Source of the DNA: Sphingomonas sp. KRR8
GTDB lineage: Bacteria; Pseudomonadota; Alphaproteobacteria; Sphingomonadales; Sphingomonadaceae
Reading direction: 5' to 3'
DNA: 64,000 nt
Assembly: GCF_023559245.1 (NCBI RefSeq)
Contig: NZ_CP097462.1
Location: 1,054,001 to 1,118,000, forward strand
Shown: positions 26,687 to 35,947 of the stretch, one piece after another
How positions within the stretch are numbered: position 1 is the first letter of the stretch
Layout of the letters: every line of letters begins with the position of its first letter
Notes under the pieces: model-generated
Seen by the model: only the letters and a program-made list of their open reading frames with translations
Databases searched by the model: none
What the model was told of the DNA's origin: nothing
Translations under genes and position numbers: made by a program

Positions 26687-28168
26687 ATGACCAGCCGTAA
26701 GATCGCTCGCCAGTCCCGCCTCGGCGTCGCCGCCGCGGCCCTGGCCCTCAGCCTGGGAACGACGGTCCTTGCCGCCGCCCCCGCTGCCGCCCAGTCGCGC
26801 GCCGCTCGTCCGGCCGAGACGCTCAACCTCAGCCAGGGCACGGGGACCATGGTCCGCCTGTCCGCGCCGATGACCGACCTGTTCGTCGCCAACGACCAGA
26901 TCGCCGATGTCCAGGTCCGTTCGTCGAACCAGCTGTATATCTTCGGCAAGGGCAAGGGTGAGACCACCGTCTATGCCACCGACCGCGGTGGCCGGGTGGT
27001 CTATGCCGCCAACGTCCGCGTCGGCACCAATGTCGGTTCGGTCGACGACATGCTCCGCATGGCAATGCCCGACGCCAACATCCAGGCGACCCCGATGAAC
27101 AACCTGGTGCTGCTGACCGGAACGGTCGCCAGCCCGGCCGATGCGGCCGAGGCCCAGCGCCTCACCGCGGCCTACGTCGGCGACGGCACCCAGGTGGTCA
27201 GCCGCATTCGCACGGCCACCCCGCTGCAGGTGATGCTCAAGGTTCGCGTGGCCGAGATCAACCGCTCGGCGCTCAAGAAGGTCGGCGTCAACCTGCTCGG
27301 CCGCGATGCCAAGCCGGGTGGAACCCTGTTCGGCATCGGACAGGGCAATCCGGGTCAGCTCAATGGCGGCTCGGCAGTCGGCGACCGAACCTTCAACATC
27401 GCATCGCAAGGCACCACGCTCGCCCTGGCCGGCAAGATCTTCGGGCTCGACCTGCTCGGTACCGTTGATCTGCTTCAGAACGACGGGTTCATCACGACTT
27501 TGGCCGAGCCGACGCTGACCGCGCTATCGGGCGAAACCGCCAGCTTCCTGGCTGGTGGCGAGTTCCCGATCCCCGTATCGCAGTCGCTGGGTTCGCTCAG
27601 CATCGAGTACAAGCAGTACGGTGTTGGCCTGGCCTTCACGCCGATCGTGCTCGCCGACGGCCGCATTTCGATGCGGGTCCGTCCGGAAGTCAGCGAACTC
27701 AGTGACGCGGGTTCCGTGAAGCTCAACGGCTACACGATCCCGGCGCTGACCACCCGCCGCGCGGAAACGACGGTGGAGCTCGGCTCCGGCCAGTCGTTCA
27801 TGCTGGCGGGCCTGCTGCAGAATCGGAACAACAACTCGATCCAGAAGGCGCCGTTCCTCGGCGACATCCCGATCCTTGGCGCGCTGTTCCGCTCCACCAG
27901 CTACCAGCGCAACGAGACCGAGCTGGTCATCATCGTCACGCCGTACCTGGTGCGGCCGACGTCCGGCCAGCTGACAACGCCGGCAGACGGTTATCGTGCG
28001 CCGAGCGACCCTGAGATGATCCTTGAAGGGCAGACCTTCAAAGGCGTTTCCGGTCCGCGTTCCGCCACCCCGGTGCCCGGGCCCGGCATGTCGGTGTCGA
28101 CCGGCGCCGCGGTCGCCGGCGCGCCGCGTCCCACCGCCGTCGCTGCCGCGCCCGGCTTCAAGCTCTGA
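26687..28168 (+). CDS. cpaC: Tad pilus outer-membrane secretin CpaC/RcpA
   Basis: 493 residues. Signal peptide, N-terminal secretin-associated BON-like domain (LYIFGKGKGETTVYATDRGG), then a secretin core with LKVRVAEINRSALKKVGVN, TALSGETASFLAGGEFPIP, and a closing IPILGALFRSTSYQRNETEL. Forms the outer-membrane pore for the pilus. A Pro and Ala-rich C-terminal tail follows the core. Immediately follows cpaB. Confidence 0.96.
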   Translation: MTSRKIARQSRLGVAAAALALSLGTTVLAAAPAAAQSRAARPAETLNLSQGTGTMVRLSAPMTDLFVANDQIADVQVRSSNQLYIFGKGKGETTVYATDRGGRVVYAANVRVGTNVGSVDDMLRMAMPDANIQATPMNNLVLLTGTVASPADAAEAQRLTAAYVGDGTQVVSRIRTATPLQVMLKVRVAEINRSALKKVGVNLLGRDAKPGGTLFGIGQGNPGQLNGGSAVGDRTFNIASQGTTLALAGKIFGLDLLGTVDLLQNDGFITTLAEPTLTALSGETASFLAGGEFPIPVSQSLGSLSIEYKQYGVGLAFTPIVLADGRISMRVRPEVSELSDAGSVKLNGYTIPALTTRRAETTVELGSGQSFMLAGLLQNRNNNSIQKAPFLGDIPILGALFRSTSYQRNETELVIIVTPYLVRPTSGQLTTPADGYRAPSDPEMILEGQTFKGVSGPRSATPVPGPGMSVSTGAAVAGAPRPTAVAAAPGFKL

Positions 28169-28194
28169 TGCCGCTGGCCTCGCAAAAGGAACAG

Positions 28195-28839
28195 ATGATG
28201 CGCACCAAACTCACCCTTGTCGCTGTTGCCGCGGCGATGACCAGCGCCTGCGGTTATACTAAGCAGGACCAGCCGTCGCGCGGGGTCGTCCCGGTCAACG
28301 TCCCGGTAGTCACCCGCAGCGACTTCAGCTTCGACGTCGCCGCGCCGGGCGGCCAGCTGCCCTCTTCGGAGGCCGGCCGGCTCGACGCCTGGTTCCGTGG
28401 CCTGCAGCTCGGCTATGGCGACATCATTTACGTTGATGGTCCGCTGGCTCCGTCGGTTCGAGCCGACGTCGGCCGCGTGGCCGGGCAATATGGTCTGCTG
28501 GTCGCGTCGTCCGGTGCTCCGATAACTGCTGGCGCCATTCCGGACGGCTCGGTCCGGGTGGTGGTCAGCCGCACTCGCGCCAGCGTTCCCAACTGCCCGA
28601 ACTGGAGAGATCCGGCCAACCCGAATTTCCAGAACCGCACGATGTCGAACTTCGGCTGCGCGGTGAACGGCAACCTGGCCGCGATGATCGCCAATCCCGA
28701 GGATCTCGTTCACGGCCGTGAGCCAAGCGGGGTCGCTGACCCGGCGCAGGCTGCCCGCGCCATTGAGACCTACCGGACCAAGCCGCAGACCGGAACGACC
28801 GGTCTGCCGGCCGTGACGACTTCGAAGAGTGGAGGCTAA
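28195..28839 (+). CDS. cpaD: Tad pilus assembly lipoprotein CpaD
   Basis: 214 residues. Lipobox in VAAAMTSACGYTKQD; CpaD-family core includes RADVGRVAGQYGLLV, VRVVVSRTRASVPNCPNW, SNFGCAVNGNLAAMIANPEDLVHGR split over the chain. Start set at 28195 (or 28198), where AAGGAA precedes the double ATG; an ATG at 28168 overlapping the cpaC stop would place residues before the signal peptide. Probably a pilotin-like or secretin-stabilising lipoprotein. Confidence 0.93.
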   Translation: MMRTKLTLVAVAAAMTSACGYTKQDQPSRGVVPVNVPVVTRSDFSFDVAAPGGQLPSSEAGRLDAWFRGLQLGYGDIIYVDGPLAPSVRADVGRVAGQYGLLVASSGAPITAGAIPDGSVRVVVSRTRASVPNCPNWRDPANPNFQNRTMSNFGCAVNGNLAAMIANPEDLVHGREPSGVADPAQAARAIETYRTKPQTGTTGLPAVTTSKSGG

Positions 28840-28843
28840 GTCA

Positions 28844-30115
28844 ATGAACGCGCCTTTTCATGCCCGCGCTGGGTTGCGGGACCCGTTCCAGGCCTTCGTC
28901 TGCGACGACGCCACTGCCGACATGCTGCGGCCGGTTGCGGTGGAGCACGGCTGGTCGCCGGAGAAGGTCAACAAGGGCGGCCTGCGCAACGCGGTCCAGT
29001 CTCTGTCCGTCTCCGCGAGCCCGAACATCCTGTTCGTTGACCTCTCGGAATCGGCCGATCCGCTGAACGACATCAACGCCCTGGCCGAGGTTTGCGAACC
29101 TGGCACGGTGGTGATCGCGTCCGGCCAGGTCAACGATGTCCGCCTCTACCGCGACCTCGTCGCCAGCGGCATCCACGACTATCTGCTGAAGCCCTTCAGC
29201 GTCGATCAGCTGCGAGACACGCTGACCCATGCCCAGACCATCCTGGCTGGTCCGCGTGGCGAGGCGCAGGTCGATCGGCCGCACGTCATGACCGCCGTTG
29301 TCGGCGTTCGCGGCGGCGTCGGCGCCTCGACCATCGCCACCTCGCTGGCCTGGCTGCTGGGTGACAAGGCCCATCGCTCGACGGCGCTGCTGGACCTCGA
29401 CATCCACTTCGGCACCGGCGCGCTGGCGCTCGATCTCGAGCCCGGCCGTGGTCTGACCGACGCGATCGAGAACCCAAGCCGCATCGACGGCCTGTTCATC
29501 GAACGCGCCATGGTTCGCGCCAACGAGCGCCTCAGCGTGCTGTCGGCCGAAGCGCCGATCAACCAGCCGCTGATGACCGACGGGACGGCTTTCTTCCAGC
29601 TCCAGGAGGAGATGAAGAACGCCTTTGAATCGACCGTCATGGACCTGCCGCGGCAGATGCTGATCCAGTATCCGCACATGGTGCACGATGCCCATGTCGC
29701 GGTGGTGGTCAGCGAACTGACGCTGGCCGCGACCCGCGACACGATCCGGCTGCTTGCCTGGCTCAAGGCCAATGCTCCGCAGACCAAGGTGATCGTGGTT
29801 GCCAACCGGATGCCGTCCGGCGGCGCGCTCGAAATCAACCGCAAGGATTTCGAGCAGTCGATCGAACGTCAGATCGATCTCGTCATCGCCGAGGATGGCA
29901 AGCTGTCGGCGCAGGCCGCCAAGCTTGGCAAGCCGGTCGCCGAGGTCGCCTCCGGCAAGGCGGCGGCGCCCTACATGGCGCTGTGCAACATGGTGCTGAG
30001 CCACGCCAGCGAAGAGGGCGCGGAAGCTCCCGGCAGCAAGCCGGCGGCTGCCGGCGGCAAGTCGCTGGTGGGCGGTCTCAAGGCGATGCTCGCCAAGCAG
30101 CCGAAAGCGGCGTGA
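28844..30115 (+). CDS. cpaE: Tad pilus assembly ATPase-like protein CpaE/TadZ
   Basis: 423 residues: an N-terminal receiver-like domain (about 15-130, ending HDYLLKPFSVDQL) without an obvious phospho-acceptor set, then a MinD/ParA-type ATPase with deviant P-loop GVRGGVGASTIATSLAW and LLDLDIHFGTGALAL. The usual signature lysine of KGG is Arg here. Localises the pilus machine to the pole in Caulobacter. GGAGG lies before the ATG at 28844. Followed by a hairpin and then tadB, with no cpaF. Confidence 0.94.
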   Translation: MNAPFHARAGLRDPFQAFVCDDATADMLRPVAVEHGWSPEKVNKGGLRNAVQSLSVSASPNILFVDLSESADPLNDINALAEVCEPGTVVIASGQVNDVRLYRDLVASGIHDYLLKPFSVDQLRDTLTHAQTILAGPRGEAQVDRPHVMTAVVGVRGGVGASTIATSLAWLLGDKAHRSTALLDLDIHFGTGALALDLEPGRGLTDAIENPSRIDGLFIERAMVRANERLSVLSAEAPINQPLMTDGTAFFQLQEEMKNAFESTVMDLPRQMLIQYPHMVHDAHVAVVVSELTLAATRDTIRLLAWLKANAPQTKVIVVANRMPSGGALEINRKDFEQSIERQIDLVIAEDGKLSAQAAKLGKPVAEVASGKAAAPYMALCNMVLSHASEEGAEAPGSKPAAAGGKSLVGGLKAMLAKQPKAA

Positions 30116-30121
30116 GTGGAT

Positions 30122-30146
30122 GGCGGTCGCCAAACCGGCGATCGCC
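30122..30146 (+). other. Strong hairpin in the cpaE-tadB gap
   Basis: GGCGGTCGCC (30122-30131) and GGCGATCGCC (30137-30146) form a 10-pair stem (one G-U) with an AAACC loop, 6 bases after the cpaE stop and about 30 before tadB. A pyrimidine-rich TCCTCTACTT follows, too short in T for a classical terminator. May tune expression of tadB-tadC relative to cpaB-E or mark the junction where cpaF would normally lie. Confidence 0.6.
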
Positions 30147-30176
30147 TCCTCTACTTAGGAATGAGGAACTGAACCG

Positions 30177-31148
30177 ATGCAGATGCTGGTGATCCTTGGC
30201 GGAGCGATGCTCTTGGTCCTGGCGATGCTCGTGTTCGCCTTCCGCGGCCCGTCGCCCGCGAAGGAGGTCAAGCGCCGCATGGAGCTCCTGAAGGAGCGCC
30301 ATGGCGGCACTCCGCTGCAGGCCTCCGCTCAGGCGCAGATCCGCAAGCTCATGGCGCAGCGCCAGAATCGGGTCGAGAACGCCTTCAGCTCGCTGATCCC
30401 CAGGCCGGCGCTGCTTCGCCAGCGGCTGGAGCGCACGGGAAAGAACTGGACGCTCGGCCGCTACGCGATGGTCAGCTGCGGCATCGTGGTCGTCGCCGCC
30501 TTGCTGTTCGCCATGCGCGGAATGCCGTTCCTGCTTTCGCTGTTCCTCGGCCTGTTCGTCGGCATCGGCCTGCCGCACTTCGTGATCGGGAAGTTGATCA
30601 CCCGCCGAGTAGCCAAATTCAACACCAACTTCCCCGATGCGATCGAGTTGATGGTTCGTGGTTTGCGCTCTGGTCTTCCGATCACGGAAACGCTGAGCGT
30701 GGTGGCCGCGGAGATCACTGGCCCGGTGGGGATTGAGTTCCGCTCCGTGTCCGACAAGATGAAGATCGGACGCACGATGGAGGCCGCACTCCAGGAAACG
30801 TCTGACCGGCTCGGCACGGCGGAGTTCCAGTTCTTCGTGATCACCCTTGCGATCCAGCGCGAAACGGGTGGTAACCTTGCCGAAACGCTCAGCAATCTTG
30901 CCGACGTGCTTCGCAAGCGCGCGCAGATGAAGCTGAAGATCAAGGCGATGAGCTCGGAATCAAAGGCTTCGGCGATGATCGTGGGCGCCCTGCCCTTCAT
31001 CGTCTTCGGCCTCGTGATGATGATCAATCCCAAATATATGGGCGGCTTCTTCGTTGATCCCCGCCTGATCGTGGCTGGCCTTGGCGGCCTGTGCTGGATG
31101 AGCATTGGCGTGTTCATCATGGCCAAGATGATCAACTTCGAGATCTAG
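30177..31148 (+). CDS. tadB: Tad pilus inner-membrane platform protein TadB
   Basis: 323 residues with a T2SSF domain: NFPDAIELMVRGLRSGLPIT, FFVITLAIQRETGGNLAETL, and paired membrane segments at the N-terminus (about 5-22), 95-135 and the C-terminus (270-320). Partner of TadC in the inner-membrane platform driven by the CpaF ATPase. AGGAATGAGGAAC before the ATG provides the ribosome-binding site. Confidence 0.94.
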   Translation: MQMLVILGGAMLLVLAMLVFAFRGPSPAKEVKRRMELLKERHGGTPLQASAQAQIRKLMAQRQNRVENAFSSLIPRPALLRQRLERTGKNWTLGRYAMVSCGIVVVAALLFAMRGMPFLLSLFLGLFVGIGLPHFVIGKLITRRVAKFNTNFPDAIELMVRGLRSGLPITETLSVVAAEITGPVGIEFRSVSDKMKIGRTMEAALQETSDRLGTAEFQFFVITLAIQRETGGNLAETLSNLADVLRKRAQMKLKIKAMSSESKASAMIVGALPFIVFGLVMMINPKYMGGFFVDPRLIVAGLGGLCWMSIGVFIMAKMINFEI

Positions 31149-31161
31149 GGGGCTTCGAACC

Positions 31162-32160
31162 ATGCAATCCGGTGCTTCTGGCCCAACCCTCCTCGGTGTC
31201 GACGTCATATTCGTCGCCACCATCCTGTCGGCGGTCGCGACCTTTGCGGTTCTCCTCGCAATCTATGCGGGCATGACGGCGCGCGATCCCATGATCCGCC
31301 GCGTCAAGGCGCTCAATGAGCGGCGCGAGCAGCTCAAGGCCGGCATCGTCGCGTCCACCAACAAGCGCAAGAAGCTGACCAACAAGAATGCCGCCGCCGA
31401 CAAGGTCCGCGGCTTCCTGGGCAACTTCAAGATGCTCCAGGACGACCAGATCCAAAAGACGCAGCAGCGGCTGATGCAGGCGGGAATCCGCACGAAGGAC
31501 CTGGCGTTTTTCGTCATTCTCGCCCGCTTCCTGGCGCCGCTGGTGCTCGGCAGCCTGGCCATCCTGTTTGTTTACGTGCTGCAGGTCTTTCCGCTGTGGG
31601 GCGCCTTCAAGAAGTATGCGCTGGTCGCCGGAACCATCGGCCTTGCCTACAAGGCGCCGGACCTGTGGCTCAGCAACAAGGTCAAGAAGCGTAGCCATGA
31701 AGTTCGCAAGGGCCTGCCGGACGCGCTCGACCTGCTGGTGATCTGCGCCGAGGCGGGTCTTACCGTCGACGCTGCCTTCGCCCGCGTCGCCAAGGAACTT
31801 GGCCGGGCCTACCCGGAACTCGGCGACGAATTCGGCCTGACCTCCATCGAGCTGGGCTTTCTTGCCGAACGTCGCCTGGCCTTCGAGAATCTGGCGATGC
31901 GTATCGACCTTGAAGCCATCCGCGGCGTGGTCACCACCATGATCCAGACCGAGAAATACGGTACGCCGTTGGCCAGTGCGCTACGCGTTCTGTCGGCGGA
32001 GTTCCGAAACGAGCGCATGATGCGCGCCGAGGAGAAGGCAGCCCGACTTCCGGCGATCATGACCATCCCGCTGATCCTCTTCATTCTGCCGACCCTGTTC
32101 GTGGTCATTCTCGGACCGGCGGCCTGCAAGATCAGCGACAACTTCCTCAATCGCCACTGA
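31162..32160 (+). CDS. tadC: Tad pilus inner-membrane platform protein TadC
   Basis: 332 residues with a T2SSF domain: KGLPDALDLLVICAEAGLTVDAAF, RVAKELGRAYPELGDEF split over the chain, then VTTMIQTEKYGTPLASALRVL, all TadC-type. Membrane helices near 12-32, 110-150 and 300-320. Last gene of the operon; no tadD, tadE, tadF or tadG follows. A strong terminator begins 26 bases after the stop. Confidence 0.94.
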   Translation: MQSGASGPTLLGVDVIFVATILSAVATFAVLLAIYAGMTARDPMIRRVKALNERREQLKAGIVASTNKRKKLTNKNAAADKVRGFLGNFKMLQDDQIQKTQQRLMQAGIRTKDLAFFVILARFLAPLVLGSLAILFVYVLQVFPLWGAFKKYALVAGTIGLAYKAPDLWLSNKVKKRSHEVRKGLPDALDLLVICAEAGLTVDAAFARVAKELGRAYPELGDEFGLTSIELGFLAERRLAFENLAMRIDLEAIRGVVTTMIQTEKYGTPLASALRVLSAEFRNERMMRAEEKAARLPAIMTIPLILFILPTLFVVILGPAACKISDNFLNRH

Positions 32161-32186
32161 TCGGCGCCGCCGCGCAATGAGGGGCC

Positions 32187-32224
32187 GGAGGGCTCGTCCG
32201 GGACACTGGACGAGCCCTCCCTTT
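32187..32224 (+). terminator. Rho-independent terminator of the Tad operon
   Basis: Perfect 13-pair stem GGAGGGCTCGTCC (32187-32199) with GGACGAGCCCTCC (32208-32220), an 8-base loop and CTTT after it. Placed just after tadC. Confidence 0.9.
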
Positions 32225-32298
32225 ATGGGCCTTTGTGGAACCTCCCCGTCCGTTTGACGTCTAGTCGTTACGGACTCAGCACAGGGAAACCATCGACC

Positions 32299-32643
32299 AT
32301 GACGACCTTCAGCCCCGACCAGTGGGTGATCATTGGCCTTGTGTTCGTCCTCGGGCTGCTGGTCGGCGCTTGGGCGACCAGTGGCGGACGGCGCAAGTGG
32401 CGCACTCGCTACAACAGCGAACTCGAGCAGCGCCGCGCGCTTGAAAAGACCCACCAGGAGCGGGAAGCGCACTGGACCGTGCGCGAGAAGGAATGGCGCG
32501 AGCAAGACTCCCTGCGCGCCGCGGCCGCGCGTGACCGCGTGGTCGAGCGGCCGGTGGTCGCCGAGCGCCGTCCGGGCGATATCGACGGCGACGGAATCCC
32601 AAACCGCGCCGACGCCCGCCCGCTCAACGACGAGCGTTACTGA
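32299..32643 (+). CDS. Small membrane protein with a thrombospondin-3-like acidic motif
   Basis: 114 residues, not recognised as a named protein. One N-terminal membrane helix (VIIGLVFVLGLLVGAWA), then a positively charged patch (GGRRKWRTRY) that predicts a cytoplasmic C-terminus, a charged coiled-coil-like stretch (LEQRRALEKTHQEREAHW), and a C-terminal DIDGDGIPNRADARPLND. That last motif follows the DxDGDGxxNxxD pattern of thrombospondin type 3 calcium-binding repeats, unusual for a cytoplasmic tail. Has its own region between the Tad terminator and glyS (convergent). Confidence 0.75.
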   Translation: MTTFSPDQWVIIGLVFVLGLLVGAWATSGGRRKWRTRYNSELEQRRALEKTHQEREAHWTVREKEWREQDSLRAAAARDRVVERPVVAERRPGDIDGDGIPNRADARPLNDERY

Positions 32644-32678
32644 ACACTTCGCCGCCCCGGCCTTCGCCGGGACGGCGA

Positions 32679-35000
32679 TTATCCCTCGATCTTCGAGAAG
32701 TCGGCGACCATGTGGACCGCGGCGCGGAAGCGGGCGAGGAGGTTGAGGCGACGCGCGCGAACCTCCTTGTCGGGGTCGTTTACCGTCACCTGATCGAAGA
32801 AGGCGTCGATCGGCGTGCGCAGCGAGGCGAGCGCGCCCATCGCGCCTGCGAAGTCCTCGCGCGCCACCGCCGCAGCGGCGGTCGGCTCGGCGGCTTCGAG
32901 CGCGGCGACCAGCGCCTGTTCCTCGGCCGGCGCATTCGCATTGTGCGGCGAGCCCAGCGCCATTTCGGCGATGGCGGCGGCGATCGCCGGCTCCTCGACC
33001 AGCGCCAGCGGGTCTTCCTCGCCGGTCTGCGGCATCCCCTGCTCGCCCCGGGTCGCCATCACACGCGGCAGGTCCCAATCTTCTTTCTTCAGGATGTTTG
33101 CGGCGCGCTTGTAGCCAGCCAGCAGGTTGCGCCCGTCCTCTGTCTCCACAAACGCCTGCAGGGCCCTAACCCGGGCGAGGAGGCGAACGAGGTCGTCCTC
33201 GCTTCCGAGCGCGAACACAGCGTCTATCAGGTCGTGCCGCACGCCCGCCTCGCGCTGCTGGACGGTGAGCCGGTCGGCAAAGAAGACACGGAGCCTCGCG
33301 ACGGCGGGCGCAATCTGCGCCTCATAAATCTCTTCCCATTTTGCGATCGTGCGGGACTTAGCCTCCTCCACAAGATCTTGCTGAGGCGTCTGCAAAGCGA
33401 AACCAGCCCGTTCAGTTGCTGTGAGCATCTCATGAAACGCCTCAACGTCTGCCATCCCGACTTCTCTGCCAAGAAGGCTGGTCATCGGCGTAGTCAGAGC
33501 AAATGAGAGATCGAGGCGAAGCTGATTCTCAAGAATCAGGCCGACCACCCCCAAGGCTGCGCGACGGAGAGCAAACGGATCTCGCGAACCGCTTGGGAGT
33601 AATTCCTTCACGAAGAACGTGGCGATCGTGTCCAGCTTATCCGCCAGGCTCACCGCCACCGTGACTGGCGCAGTCGGCACCTGGTCGCCCTGCCCCACCG
33701 GCTTGTAGTGGTCGCGAATTGCCTCGGCGACTTCCTTCGGCTCGCCCTGGGCCGCCGCGAGATAGCCGCCAATCACCCCTTGCAGTTCCGGGAACTCGCC
33801 GACCATCCCGGTGACGAGGTCGGCCTTGGCCAGCCGCGCAGCGCGTTCCGCCAAGTCCGGGTCCGCGCCCTTGACCACGCCTTGCTCGACCAGCCACCGG
33901 GCAAGCTTCGCCACGCGCTCGACCTTGTCTGCCACCGTGCCGAGCTTCTCGTGGAACACGATCTGGCTCAGCTTCTTCGCCTGCTTCTCCAGCGGAACCT
34001 TGAGGTCCTGCTCCCAAAAGAACCGCGCATCGCTCAGGCGCGCGGCCAGCACCCGCTGGTTGCCGGCGATGATCGCGGCACCGCCGTCGCTGGCCTCAAT
34101 GTTGGCGGTGCAGATGAAGGCATTGGCGAGCGCGCCCTCGTTGCCACGCAGCACGAAATACTTCTGATTGACCCGCGCGGTCAGCTGGATCACCTCGGGC
34201 GGCACGTCGAGATAGTCCGCGTCGAAGCGGCCGAGCAGCGGCACCGGCCACTCCGTCAGCCCGGCATTCTCCGCGACCAGCCCCTCATCCTCGACCAGCT
34301 CCAGCCCGACTTCAGCCGCCAATGCCTGCGCCCGCTCACGAGTGATCGCCCCCCGCTCCTCAGGATCGACGATTACGTGGCAGGCCCGCAGCTTCTCGGC
34401 ATAGTCGCTAGCGCCGCCGAGGGTGATCCGCCCCGGATGATGGAAGCGGTGGCCGACCGTGGTCGCGCCGCTGAAGATTCCGTCGATTTCGACCGGTACG
34501 ATCTCGTCACCCAGCATTGCGACGATGCCGTGCAGCGGCCGCACCCAGCGCAGGCTCGCCGTGCTGGCACTCGCTTCTCCCCAGCGCATCGACTTGGGCC
34601 AGGGAAAACCGCGTACGATCCGCTCGACCGCGGGGCCGAGCACCATGCTGGTCGCCTGCCCCGGCTTGTCGATTACCGCGAACCACACGCCGTCGCGTTC
34701 AAACAGCTTATCCTGTGTCAGTCCCGTCTTGCGCAGGAAGCCCTCAAGTGCCTGAGGCGGCGCCGAGCTGCGCGGGCCCTTCACTTCCTCCGACACCGCG
34801 GCCGTCGCCAGTGGCAAGCCGCGTGCGATCAGCGCCAGTCGGCGTGGTGTGGCGAAGGTCTCGATCGCCTCCGCGGCGAGCCCGGCCTTGTCGAGCTCCT
34901 CCGCGAACATCCGCGCCAGGTCATTGCGCGCCCGCGTCTGCATCCGCGCGGGGATTTCCTCGCTGAGCAGCTCCAGCAGGAAGTCGGCCGTGCCGGTCAC
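32679..35000 (-). CDS. glyS: Glycyl-tRNA synthetase beta subunit
   Basis: 773 residues from a GTG at 35000 that overlaps the glyQ stop (GTGA). N-terminal [17 protein letters not shown] and internal [15 protein letters not shown] are diagnostic; the C-terminal anticodon-binding part ends [19 protein letters not shown]. With GlyQ it forms the alpha2beta2 enzyme charging tRNA-Gly. Confidence 0.97.
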   Translation of the reverse strand: MTGTADFLLELLSEEIPARMQTRARNDLARMFAEELDKAGLAAEAIETFATPRRLALIARGLPLATAAVSEEVKGPRSSAPPQALEGFLRKTGLTQDKLFERDGVWFAVIDKPGQATSMVLGPAVERIVRGFPWPKSMRWGEASASTASLRWVRPLHGIVAMLGDEIVPVEIDGIFSGATTVGHRFHHPGRITLGGASDYAEKLRACHVIVDPEERGAITRERAQALAAEVGLELVEDEGLVAENAGLTEWPVPLLGRFDADYLDVPPEVIQLTARVNQKYFVLRGNEGALANAFICTANIEASDGGAAIIAGNQRVLAARLSDARFFWEQDLKVPLEKQAKKLSQIVFHEKLGTVADKVERVAKLARWLVEQGVVKGADPDLAERAARLAKADLVTGMVGEFPELQGVIGGYLAAAQGEPKEVAEAIRDHYKPVGQGDQVPTAPVTVAVSLADKLDTIATFFVKELLPSGSRDPFALRRAALGVVGLILENQLRLDLSFALTTPMTSLLGREVGMADVEAFHEMLTATERAGFALQTPQQDLVEEAKSRTIAKWEEIYEAQIAPAVARLRVFFADRLTVQQREAGVRHDLIDAVFALGSEDDLVRLLARVRALQAFVETEDGRNLLAGYKRAANILKKEDWDLPRVMATRGEQGMPQTGEEDPLALVEEPAIAAAIAEMALGSPHNANAPAEEQALVAALEAAEPTAAAAVAREDFAGAMGALASLRTPIDAFFDQVTVNDPDKEVRARRLNLLARFRAAVHMVADFSKIEG

Positions 35001-35881
35001 GCCGCGACCTCCTGACCTTCCATCCACTTGGCGCAAGCCGCCTTGGCGAGGTCGCGCACCCGGCCGATGTAAGCCTGCCGCTCCGCCACCGAGATGACCC
35101 CGCGCGCCTGCAGCGTGTTGAAGATGTGACTGGCCTTGATCGCCTGCTCATAGGCCGGAATGGCCAGCCCCGCCTGCAACGAATTCTCGCACTCCGCGGC
35201 TGACTTGCGAAAGCCATCGAACAGAGCCTCGGTATTCGCCACCTCGAAGTGCCATTGGCTCATCTGTCGTTCGTTCTCGAGGAAGACGTCACCATAGGTC
35301 ACGCCCTCCTTGTTGAACTTGAGGTCGAACACATTGTCGACGCCCTGGATATACATGGCGAGCCGCTCCAGCCCGTAGGTCAGCTCACCCGCAACCGGCA
35401 GGCAGTCGAAGCCGCCGACCTGCTGGAAGTAAGTGAACTGGGTCACCTCCATCCCGTCGCACCAGACTTCCCAGCCGAGCCCCCAGGCGCCGAGCGTCGG
35501 GCTTTCCCAATCATCCTCGACGAAGCGGATATCGTGCGCCGTCGTGTCCACTCCGATGGCCGCGAGGCTTTCGAGGTAGAGCTGCTGAAGGTTCGGCGGG
35601 CTCGGCTTCAACATAACCTGATACTGGTAGTAAGCGCCCAGCCGGTTCGGGTTCTCGCCATAGCGGCCGTCCGTCGGCCGGCGGCAGGGCTGGACGTATG
35701 CGGCCTTCCACGGCTTCGGTCCAAGAGCGCGGAGAACGGTCGCGGGATGAAAGGTTCCTGCCCCCATTTCGAGGTCGTAAGGCTGCAGGATGAGGCAGCC
35801 CTTGTCCGACCAATAATGGTGGAGGGTGAGGATCAGGTCCTGGAAGCTTAGTGGCTCGGTCACGGGCCGGGGCAATGGCAT
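34997..35881 (-). CDS. glyQ: Glycyl-tRNA synthetase alpha subunit
   Basis: 294 residues. [58 protein letters not shown] are the class II catalytic signature of GlyQ. The ATG at 35881 is preferred over an upstream TTG at 35890. Divergent from the first TraB/GumN gene, coupled to glyS. Confidence 0.98.
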   Translation of the reverse strand: MPLPRPVTEPLSFQDLILTLHHYWSDKGCLILQPYDLEMGAGTFHPATVLRALGPKPWKAAYVQPCRRPTDGRYGENPNRLGAYYQYQVMLKPSPPNLQQLYLESLAAIGVDTTAHDIRFVEDDWESPTLGAWGLGWEVWCDGMEVTQFTYFQQVGGFDCLPVAGELTYGLERLAMYIQGVDNVFDLKFNKEGVTYGDVFLENERQMSQWHFEVANTEALFDGFRKSAAECENSLQAGLAIPAYEQAIKASHIFNTLQARGVISVAERQAYIGRVRDLAKAACAKWMEGQEVAA

Positions 35882-35947
35882 TGCCTTCAACGATTGCCAA
35901 GCCGCCCCTACATGGTCCGTTAAGAGCTATCCCCCGATGGAGACTGC

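Noticed and set aside
25412..27409. Long open frame on the minus strand opposite cpaA-cpaB-cpaC
   Set aside because: It mirrors three well-supported Tad genes; the predicted protein is Arg, His, Gly and Leu-rich with no domain. High-GC codon periodicity produces such shadows.
28841..30133. 430-residue minus-strand frame opposite cpaE
   Set aside because: Spans exactly the cpaE gene, no recognisable motif, composition of an antisense shadow.
33708..35015. 435-residue plus-strand frame opposite glyS
   Set aside because: Antisense to a certain glyS; no domain, no ribosome-binding site of note.
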